In this document: one piece after another, positions 42,420 through 48,027 of the stretch
Position numbering within the stretch: position 1 is the stretch's first letter
Layout of the letters: each line of letters opens with the position of its first letter
From: Kitasatospora setae KM-6054
GTDB taxonomy: Bacteria; Actinomycetota; Actinomycetes; Streptomycetales; Streptomycetaceae
DNA: 64,000 nt
Assembly (NCBI RefSeq): GCF_000269985.1
Contig: NC_016109.1
Span: forward strand, 6,289,001 to 6,353,000
Direction: 5' to 3'
Notes under the pieces: model-generated
Databases searched by the model: none
Told to the model about the DNA's origin: nothing
The model's input: the letters and a program-made list of their open reading frames with translations, nothing else
Program-made: the position numbers and the translations under genes

Positions 42420-43115
42420 CTATCCCCGCGTCGCCGCCTCCGCCCGTCGGGCGAACGGTCCGTGCAGCGCGGCCCATTGCAGCAGCAGGACGGTCTTGCC
42501 GTCGGCGATCCGCCCGTCCCGGGTCATCGCCAGCGCCAGCGCGAAGGGCAGTTCGATCACCTCGATGTCCTCGCCGTCCGACTCCAGGCCGCCGCCGCGC
42601 CCGGTCCGGTCGGCGGGGCGGTAGGGCGCGGCGTAGCAGTGCACCCGCTCGGTGACCGATCCCGGGCTCATGTACGCGTCCAGTACGTGCGTCAACCGAC
42701 CCAGCCTGACGCCGAGTTCCTCCAGGCTCTCGCGGCGCACGGCGGCGGACGGGTCGTCCGCGTCGCCCGGATCGAGCAGTCCGGCCGCCGCCTCGATCAG
42801 CATCCCGTCCGGATGCCCGTTGACGTAGGCCGGGTAGCGGAACTGGCGGGTCAGCAGGACGACTTCGCGCTCGGGGTCGTACGGCAGGACGGCGGCGCCG
42901 TTGCCGCGGTCGTAGGTCTCGCGCTGCTGGGTGGTCCAACGCCCGTCGCGGCGGCGGTAGTCGAAGGTGGTGCGGCGCAGGACGTGCCAGCCCTGTGAGG
43001 TGAGTTCCACCTCGCGCACCCGCACGTCCGGGTTGCGGTGCAGCTCGCGTCCGGCGCGGTCCAGGCCGGTCCGGCCGCGGTGGTCGGGGAGGTCGATCCC
43101 CGGGCGGGCGCTCAC
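42420..43115 (-). CDS. NUDIX hydrolase (NudK / ADP-ribose-type pyrophosphatase-like)
   Basis: A 231-residue NUDIX protein. The pre-NUDIX part VELTSQGWHVLRRTTFDYRR and ETYDRGNGAAVLPYDPEREVVLLTRQFRYP is typical of the NudK/NudF group that cleaves GDP-mannose, ADP-ribose or similar nucleotide sugars. The box reads GLLDPGDADDPSAAVRRESLEELG: RESLEELG is intact, but the first Glu of G-x5-E is Asp. Start GTG 43115 overlaps the DUF4406 stop (GTGA), so the two are translationally coupled. Substrate not known. Confidence 0.88.
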   Translation of the reverse strand: MSARPGIDLPDHRGRTGLDRAGRELHRNPDVRVREVELTSQGWHVLRRTTFDYRRRDGRWTTQQRETYDRGNGAAVLPYDPEREVVLLTRQFRYPAYVNGHPDGMLIEAAAGLLDPGDADDPSAAVRRESLEELGVRLGRLTHVLDAYMSPGSVTERVHCYAAPYRPADRTGRGGGLESDGEDIEVIELPFALALAMTRDGRIADGKTVLLLQWAALHGPFARRAEAATRG

Positions 43116-43528
43116 GCGTCCTCCCGCCGTGCGCAAGGGAGTTCGGAGACGTCGTGGTAGACCGGCAGGCCGCGGCGGCGGGCGGTGGCGACGTCCTGGT
43201 CCGCGCCGGTGGAGTCGCCGGGCAGGCGGAGCACCGCGTCGCAGCGGGCGAGCAGCCGGTCCGCGGTCGGGTACAGCACCTGGTCGGCCAGCGGGTCGGT
43301 CGGGCCCGCGCCGGCCGAGCGCAGCACCGGGAGCGCGATCCACTCGCCGATCACCGGCAGGTGTCCGGCGGCGAACACCGGCCAGGCGGCGGCCTCCAGC
43401 CGGGCCAGGTTGGCGGCCATCGCGGCCGGGTCGCCGCCGGTGCCGGAGCGGTACGGCCCGGCGATCAGGACGAGCATGGGGGCGGTGGGGGAGTCTGGGG
43501 CGGTGCGTGCTGCTGCTGGTGCGGTCAT
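43112..43528 (-). CDS. DUF4406 / nucleoside 2-deoxyribosyltransferase-like protein
   Basis: A 138-residue protein of the nucleoside deoxyribosyltransferase-like fold. The N-terminal LVLIAGPYRSG and the C-terminal CDAVLRLPGDSTGADQDVATARRRGLPVY are the hallmark blocks of DUF4406; members act on or bind nucleotides, and the exact reaction is unknown. The ATG 43528 is 8 nt after a -10-like TATCGT, so the mRNA may be leaderless; a second Met at residue 18 also fits. It forms an operon with the NUDIX gene and is divergent from deoR. Confidence 0.8.
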   Translation of the reverse strand: MTAPAAARTAPDSPTAPMLVLIAGPYRSGTGGDPAAMAANLARLEAAAWPVFAAGHLPVIGEWIALPVLRSAGAGPTDPLADQVLYPTADRLLARCDAVLRLPGDSTGADQDVATARRRGLPVYHDVSELPCARREDA

Positions 43529-43536
43529 GGGACGCT

Positions 43537-43563
43537 ACGATACATGCAAGAACGTGAAAGAAC
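43537..43563. promoter_or_regulatory. Divergent DUF4406/deoR promoter region with 10-bp direct repeats
   Basis: AAGAAC occurs at 43548-43553 and 43558-43563, 10 bp apart, equivalent to GTTCTT repeats on the minus strand. Minus-strand -10 TATCGT (43542-43537) is just downstream of them. Repeats with a 10-bp period are usual for DeoR-type regulators, and the divergent deoR gene is the likely source. Confidence 0.55.
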
Positions 43564-43577
43564 AGGAGACAACGAGG

Positions 43578-44336
43578 ATGCTGGCTGCTGAACGGCGCGA
43601 CCACCTGCTCGACCTGCTCGCCCGGGAGGGGAAGGTGGTGGCCAAGGACGTCGCCGCCGAACTCGGCATCTCCGAGGACAGCATCCGCCGCGACCTGCGC
43701 GACCTCGCCGCCGAGGGCCTCTGCCAGCGGGTCTACGGCGGGGCGCTGCCGGCCTCGCCGGCTGTGGTGGGCTACGCCGAGCGGCAGTCGGTGACGCCCG
43801 GCGGCAAGCGGCGGGTCGCCGCCGCGGCCGTCGACCTGATCCGCCCCGGCGGCACGCTGATCCTGGACGGCGGCACCACCGCGCTCGCCGTCGCGGGACT
43901 GCTCCCGCCCGACCTGGACTGCACCGTGATCACCCACAGCCCGACGGTGGTGGCGGCCCTCCTCGACCACCCCCGGGCCGAACTGTTCCTGCTCGGCGGC
44001 CGGATCTTCAAACACTCCGCGGTCGCCTGCGGCGCGGCCGCCGTCGAGGCCGCCCAGAACGTCTCCGCCGACCTCTGCCTGCTCGGCGTCACCGGCGTCC
44101 ACCCCGACGCCGGGCTCACCACCGGCGACGCGGACGAGGCCGCGATGAAGCGCGCCCTGGCCGCCCGCGCGGCCGAGACCTGGATCCTCGCCTCGGCCGA
44201 GAAGATCGGCACCGCCTCCCCGTTCCGCGTCCTCCCCTGGGACCGCGTCGTCGGCCTGATCACCGACGCCGCCCCCGATCACCCGACGCTGGAGCGTCTC
44301 GCCGCCGCCGGGGTGGAGATCCGCCGGGCCAACTGA
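43578..44336 (+). CDS. DeoR/GlpR family transcriptional regulator
   Basis: A 252-residue regulator. The N-terminal DeoR HTH is RRDHLLDLLAREGKVVAKDVAAELGISEDSIRRDLRDLAAEGL (about 5-48) and the C-terminal sugar-phosphate sensor domain contains LDGGTTALAVAGLLP and the LLGVTGVHPDAGLTTGDADEAAMKRA block with the conserved DxxEAxxK pattern. ATG 43578 follows GAGG. It is divergent from the DUF4406-NUDIX pair and likely controls it in response to a sugar or ribose phosphate. Confidence 0.92.
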   Translation: MLAAERRDHLLDLLAREGKVVAKDVAAELGISEDSIRRDLRDLAAEGLCQRVYGGALPASPAVVGYAERQSVTPGGKRRVAAAAVDLIRPGGTLILDGGTTALAVAGLLPPDLDCTVITHSPTVVAALLDHPRAELFLLGGRIFKHSAVACGAAAVEAAQNVSADLCLLGVTGVHPDAGLTTGDADEAAMKRALAARAAETWILASAEKIGTASPFRVLPWDRVVGLITDAAPDHPTLERLAAAGVEIRRAN

Positions 44337-44445
44337 CCGGAGCACGCGAACTCCCCTGCCCACTGGGCTTCTTGGGCTCTCCCCCGTGCGGGCGGGGGCG
44401 TCCGCGCGCGACGACCCCGAACGCCCGGCGCCGCGCCAGCGGTTC

Positions 44446-44512
44446 GGCCGCCACGGCCACGGCCACGGCCACGGCCTCGGCCTCGGCCACGGTCACAGCC
44501 ACGGTCTCGGCA
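44446..44512. repeat. Hexanucleotide tandem repeat of GGCCAC type
   Basis: CCACGG/CCTCGG hexamers run in tandem for about ten units between deoR and the convergent marR gene. The rest of this 242-nt gap shows only a weak CCCCC/GGGGG hairpin (44381-44398). Confidence 0.75.
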
Positions 44513-44578
44513 TGGCGGCAAACCGTCTGCGGGGGGCCTGAGTCGAGCCATGCACCGCTTCCTCCGGCGGGCGTGCCG

Positions 44579-45025
44579 TCAGTGCGGAACCTGTCGGTCG
44601 CCGAGAGTGCGCAGGCCGCGGGTGAGGGCGGTGCGCTGGGCGGTGGTGAGTCCGGCGGTCAGCTCGGCGTCCGCGGCCTCGGCGGCCTCCGCGCAGCGGT
44701 CCAGCAGGCGGCGCCCCTCGGCGGTGAGGGTGAGGACCTGGCGCCGACGGTCCTCCGGATCGCGGACGCGCTCGACCGCGCCGAGCTCCTGCAGCTGATC
44801 CGCGAGGGCCACGATCAGGCTGGGCGCGACGCCGAGCCGGGTCGCCAACTCCTGCTGGGAAGCGGCGGATCCGCCGTCCAGCGCGGCCAGCAGCCCGGCG
44901 TGCTTGGGCTTGAGCCCCAGCGCTTCGACCCGGCCCGCGAACCGGTCGGCGGCCAGCGCGCCGAGGGTGCCCAGGTTGAACACGAGTGTGGCGCGCAGCG
45001 CGGCCGCTCCCTTGACATCGCTCAT
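44579..45025 (-). CDS. MarR family transcriptional regulator
   Basis: A 148-residue MarR protein. Winged helix: HAGLLAALDGGSAASQQELATRLGVAPSLIVALADQLQELGAVERVRD with the wing PEDRRRQVLTLT. The ATG 45025 lies 7 nt after a -10-like TATCAT and has no ribosome site, so the mRNA is probably leaderless. An 8-bp-arm dyad (45031-45055) covers this promoter. It is divergent from two small membrane protein genes, its likely targets. Confidence 0.9.
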   Translation of the reverse strand: MSDVKGAAALRATLVFNLGTLGALAADRFAGRVEALGLKPKHAGLLAALDGGSAASQQELATRLGVAPSLIVALADQLQELGAVERVRDPEDRRRQVLTLTAEGRRLLDRCAEAAEAADAELTAGLTTAQRTALTRGLRTLGDRQVPH

Positions 45026-45055
45026 GGGCCGAATGATAACTTCGTCATATCGTTC
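45012..45055. promoter_or_regulatory. Divergent promoter region with MarR-type operator
   Basis: GAATGATA (45031-45038) and TATCGTTC (45048-45055) form a dyad, 7 of 8 pairs symmetric, with a 9-nt centre. A consensus -35 TTGACA (45012-45017) with TGATAA 16 nt on serves the plus-strand genes, and TATCAT (45038-45033) the marR gene. The dyad overlaps both. Confidence 0.55.
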
Positions 45056-45084
45056 ATGGCTCGAATGATTCATGGGGAGACGAA

Positions 45085-45432
45085 ATGGACGCCCTGTCGA
45101 CGGCCAACGCGCTGGCCGCACTGGCCGGCGCCGGATCAAGCGTGGCGGGAGCGCTCCGACCCGGCCTGGCGCTGTCCGCAGACGAGCCGGTCACCGCCGG
45201 GACGCACCTGTACGCCTGGGCCTACGCCGCCCGAGCCCTCCCGCTGGGCCTGGCCACGGCAGTGGCGGCGTGGGCGGACGCCGCGGCGGCCTGGCCGCTG
45301 CTGCTGATATCGGGCCTGGCCCAGGTGGGGGACTCCGCGATCGGCTTCCGCCGACGCAACCTCGGCATGGCCTTCGGCGCCGGCGCGTGCGCCGTCCTGC
45401 ACCTGCTCACCGCCTGGTGGACCACCCGATGA
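45085..45432 (+). CDS. Small membrane protein, DUF4267-like
   Basis: A 115-residue protein with about four helices (for example AWAYAARALPLGLATAVAAW and LLLISGLAQVGDSAIGF). The pattern ARALPLG and QVGDSAIGFRRRNLGMAFGA resembles DUF4267 family proteins found next to MarR genes. GGGGAG precedes the ATG. It overlaps the next gene by 4 nt (ATGA). Function unknown. Confidence 0.65.
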   Translation: MDALSTANALAALAGAGSSVAGALRPGLALSADEPVTAGTHLYAWAYAARALPLGLATAVAAWADAAAAWPLLLISGLAQVGDSAIGFRRRNLGMAFGAGACAVLHLLTAWWTTR

Positions 45433-45749
45433 ACGGCCTGGCGAACAGTTTGCAGGCGGCGGCGGCGGGGCTGGTGGGGTTGACGGTGCTCGACGTGGCG
45501 GCATTCGCGGCGGAACTGGCGGTGTACGCGGCAGCAGGCTGGTGGGCCTGGCGCCGACCGGGCCGCCGGGTGGTGCGACTGGCGTCGGCGATCGGGGCGG
45601 TCGCCGTTCTTGCCGTGCTGTGGGGGCAGTTCGCGGCCCCGACGGCGGAGCATCCGCTGCGCGGGGCGGCCCGGGTGGCGTTCGAGGTCTGCTGGTTCGG
45701 TGCGGGAGCGGTCGCCGGGGTGCGGGCGTACCGGCAGCGGGCGGCGTGA
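45429..45749 (+). CDS. Small membrane protein, DUF2568 (YrdB-like)
   Basis: A 106-residue protein with four helices. LELAVYAAAGWWAW-like sequence near residue 30 (here AAELAVYAAAGWWAWRR) and LAVLWGQFAAPTAEHPL are the DUF2568 marks; function unknown. It is translationally coupled to the gene before it and precedes the 14-bp repeat array by 2 nt. Confidence 0.7.
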   Translation: MNGLANSLQAAAAGLVGLTVLDVAAFAAELAVYAAAGWWAWRRPGRRVVRLASAIGAVAVLAVLWGQFAAPTAEHPLRGAARVAFEVCWFGAGAVAGVRAYRQRAA

Positions 45750-45751
45750 GT

Positions 45752-46004
45752 GTCGCGGCATGGGTGTCACGACATCGGTGTCGCACCATGCATGCCGCAG
45801 CACCGATGTCACGACACGGATGTTGTGGCATCGATGTCGCGTCATCGATGAGGTGACATCGATGACGCGACATGTATGACGCCTCACGTGTGATGTGACA
45901 CGGATGCCGCGACATCACATGCCTCGACATGGGTGTCACGTCATCGATGTCGCGACACGCATGACACGGCATGCATGACACAACACGCATGACACGACAT
46001 GGAC
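45752..46004. repeat. Array of 18 degenerate 14-bp dyad units (TG-N6-CA)
   Basis: Eighteen contiguous units start at 45752, 45766, 45780, 45794, 45808, 45822, 45836, 45850, 45864, 45878, 45892, 45906, 45921, 45935, 45949, 45963, 45977 and 45991; all are 14 bp except one of 15. The ideal unit is GTCGCGACATCGAT. Positions 1 (G), 8 (C) and 9 (A) are invariant and 14 (T) nearly so, giving TG-N6-CA every 14 bp. Both GTCGCGAC and ATCGAT are self-complementary, so the array reads alike on both strands. It fills the gap between two convergent genes and has no recognised coding or terminator role. Confidence 0.92.
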
Positions 46005-46112
46005 CGCTAACGGCGCCCCCGCCCCGAGGCCCGCCCCGCGCCCCCGCCGCCCGACCCCGCACGATCCGGCCCAGGGGCGGGCGGTCGCGCGGGGCCGGGG
46101 GCGGGGGCGGCG

Positions 46113-47681
46113 TCAGTTGACGGCGGCGAGGTGGTTCTTCAAGCCCTGGCCGAACGCGGTCGGGGTGCCGTCGAAGTCGGAGATCAGCGACGGGCCCTGG
46201 GCGCAGTCCCAGGTGTTCCAGGTCCAGCCGAGGTAGGAGACCTTGGCGGCGTCGGCCCAGGACATCACCTGGTCGATGAAGGAGTGGGCGCAGTCGTTCT
46301 CACCGATCTCGCCGACCACCACCGGGACCTGGGCGGCCAGCGGTGCGACGGTCGAGTTCCAGCAGGACTGGCTGGAGCAGGTGTTGAAGTTGTACACGTG
46401 CCAGGAGGCCGCCAGGTTGCCGGCCGGGTCGGTCGGCTTGTGGGCGAGCCACTGGCCGAGGTCGTTGGAGTAGGCCAGGCCGCCGAGCAGGATGACGTTG
46501 TTCGCGCCGGCCGTGCGGACCGCGTTCACCAGGGTCTGCATGCCGCTGACCGGGTAGGTGATGCCGGGGCACGCGCTGCCGCCGTCCCGCCAGCAGTTCC
46601 AGGCCTGGTCGATGCCGGAGACGGCGCGGTCCGGGTACGGCTCGTTGAGCAGGTCGAAGACCACCGAGGGGTCGTTCTTGAAGGTGTCGGCGACGGAGGA
46701 CCAGAAGGTTGCCGCGCCGGCGCCCGGCATCGGCTTCTGACAGGTCGAGTTGACGTCCGAGCAGCCCGAGGAGTTGCCGGTGTAGAGGCCCTGTGTCCAG
46801 TGCAGGTCGATGATCGGGGTGAGGCCGGCGTCCCGCAGCGCGTAGACGAAGTTCTTCACCGCGGTGCGGTAGTTCTGGCCCGCGTACTCGGGTTTGACGT
46901 TGGCGTAGCCGTTCCAGCAGTCCTCGTTGACGGGGACGCGGACGGCGTTGGCCTTCCAGCTCTTGATGGCGGTGATCGAGGCGGCGTCCACCGGTCCGTC
47001 GGAGAAGCCGTAGCCCTGGACGCACATGAACTCCATGCCCGAACGGTTCACGCCGCGCAGGATCACCTGCGAACCGTTGGCGTCCACCAGCTTGTTGCCG
47101 GAGACGTGCAGCGCCGGGGCCTTTCCGGTGCCGGTCCCGGTGCTCGAAGACGCGGAGGCGGAAGGGGAGGGGGAGGGGGAGGCAGAGGGAGAGGCAGACG
47201 CCGAGGGGGAGGGGGAGGGGGAAGCCGAGGCGGAGGCCGACGGTGACGGCGAGGGGCTCGTCGCGCCGTTGCAGGCCGTGCCGTTGACGGTGAAGGCGGT
47301 CGGTGCCGGGTTGCTGCCGCTGTAGGCGAAGTTGGCGCCCGCGCTGACCGATCCGCCGGCCGCGAGGGTGGTGGCCCAGGCGGGGGCGGTGATGGTGACG
47401 TTCTTGCCGGACTGGGTCCAGGTGCCGTTCCAGCCGGAGCCGGAGAGGGTCTGGTTGCCGGTGTAGGAGTAGCCGACGCTCCAGTTGTCGATCGGGGTGG
47501 TGCCGGCGTTGGTAAGTTTCACGTTCGCGGTGAAGCCGCTGCCCCAGTCGTTCGTCGTGTAGTCGACGGAGCACTGGACGCCGGCGGCGGCCGCGGGGCC
47601 GGCACCGGTGAGTGCGAGGGTGGCCGCAGCGGTCGCGGCCAGTGCGGTGACCAGCGCCAGGGTGGTGGTGCGGAGAGTCAT
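46113..47681 (-). CDS. Secreted cellulase: CBM2 plus GH5 endoglucanase
   Basis: A 522-residue secreted enzyme: signal peptide (about 1-34), CBM2 cellulose-binding module (about 35-135, with Cys at both ends and conserved Trp in NDWGSG, GSGWNG), a Pro/Ser/Ala linker (about 136-190) and a GH5 catalytic domain. The acid/base Glu is in FDLLNEPYPD and the nucleophile in VVVGEIGEN. It should cleave internal beta-1,4-glucan bonds. GAGGAG precedes the ATG. It is divergent from GH48 with a CebR-type box in each direction. Confidence 0.93.
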   Translation of the reverse strand: MTLRTTTLALVTALAATAAATLALTGAGPAAAAGVQCSVDYTTNDWGSGFTANVKLTNAGTTPIDNWSVGYSYTGNQTLSGSGWNGTWTQSGKNVTITAPAWATTLAAGGSVSAGANFAYSGSNPAPTAFTVNGTACNGATSPSPSPSASASASPSPSPSASASPSASPSPSPSASASSSTGTGTGKAPALHVSGNKLVDANGSQVILRGVNRSGMEFMCVQGYGFSDGPVDAASITAIKSWKANAVRVPVNEDCWNGYANVKPEYAGQNYRTAVKNFVYALRDAGLTPIIDLHWTQGLYTGNSSGCSDVNSTCQKPMPGAGAATFWSSVADTFKNDPSVVFDLLNEPYPDRAVSGIDQAWNCWRDGGSACPGITYPVSGMQTLVNAVRTAGANNVILLGGLAYSNDLGQWLAHKPTDPAGNLAASWHVYNFNTCSSQSCWNSTVAPLAAQVPVVVGEIGENDCAHSFIDQVMSWADAAKVSYLGWTWNTWDCAQGPSLISDFDGTPTAFGQGLKNHLAAVN

Positions 47682-47708
47682 GTCCGACTCCTCAGGGGAG
47701 GGAAAAAG

Positions 47709-47722
47709 TGGGCGCGCTCCCA
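47709..47722. promoter_or_regulatory. CebR-type box of the GH5 gene
   Basis: TGGGCGCGCTCCCA differs from the CebR consensus TGGGAGCGCTCCCA in one position. It lies between the GH5 -10 box and the start codon. CebR is the cellobiose/cellotriose-responsive LacI-type repressor of streptomycete cellulases; its gene is not in the window. Confidence 0.8.
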
Positions 47723-47736
47723 CAGGCCCGCCCCGA

Positions 47737-47765
47737 ACCATAGCCAGGGGCAGGGCAGTTGCCAA
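47737..47765 (-). promoter_or_regulatory. Promoter of the GH5 cellulase gene
   Basis: Minus-strand -35 TTGGCA (47765-47760), 17-nt spacer and -10 TATGGT (47742-47737). The CebR-type box begins 15 nt downstream of the -10, over the early transcribed region. Confidence 0.6.
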
Positions 47766-47821
47766 CGCTCCCCTACTGGACACTCCCCAGTGATCCCAAG
47801 GGTGACCCTGTGCGCACTCTC

Positions 47822-47850
47822 TTGACAGTGCGCATGCCCCTCCCGATATT
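47822..47850 (+). promoter_or_regulatory. Promoter of the GH48 cellulase gene
   Basis: -35 TTGACA (47822-47827), exactly 17 nt, -10 GATATT (47845-47850). The perfect CebR box begins on the next base, so it would cover the start site. Confidence 0.7.
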
Positions 47851-47864
47851 TGGGAGCGCTCCCA
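47851..47864. promoter_or_regulatory. Perfect CebR box
   Basis: TGGGAGCGCTCCCA, a 14-bp perfect palindrome identical to the described CebR operator, abuts the -10 box of the GH48 promoter. Confidence 0.9.
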
Positions 47865-48027
47865 CACAGAACGGCCCCGGCGACCCCACCCCGGAAGACC
47901 CCGGCGGAACCTCGTTCCCCGGTCGGGCAAGCCACGCGCACCACCGCGTCCGCACCACCGTTTCCGCACCACCGCGTCCGCACCACTCTCTCCGGACTCC
48001 CCCACCCACCCCACCCGAGGAGCCGTC

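Noticed and set aside
44446..44512. GGCCAC hexanucleotide repeat as a functional element
   Set aside because: Simple low-complexity repeat in a convergent gap without symmetry or neighbours to regulate; listed only as a repeat.
45752..46004. CRISPR array reading of the 14-bp repeats
   Set aside because: Units are 14 bp, degenerate and contiguous; there are no spacers and no cas genes.
45136..46062. Long minus-strand open frame across the 14-bp array giving His/Cys-rich peptides (MSRH, CHIT, DIDD repeats)
   Set aside because: It runs antisense to two good membrane protein genes, a 14-bp period shifts frame every unit, and openness follows from the repeat composition.
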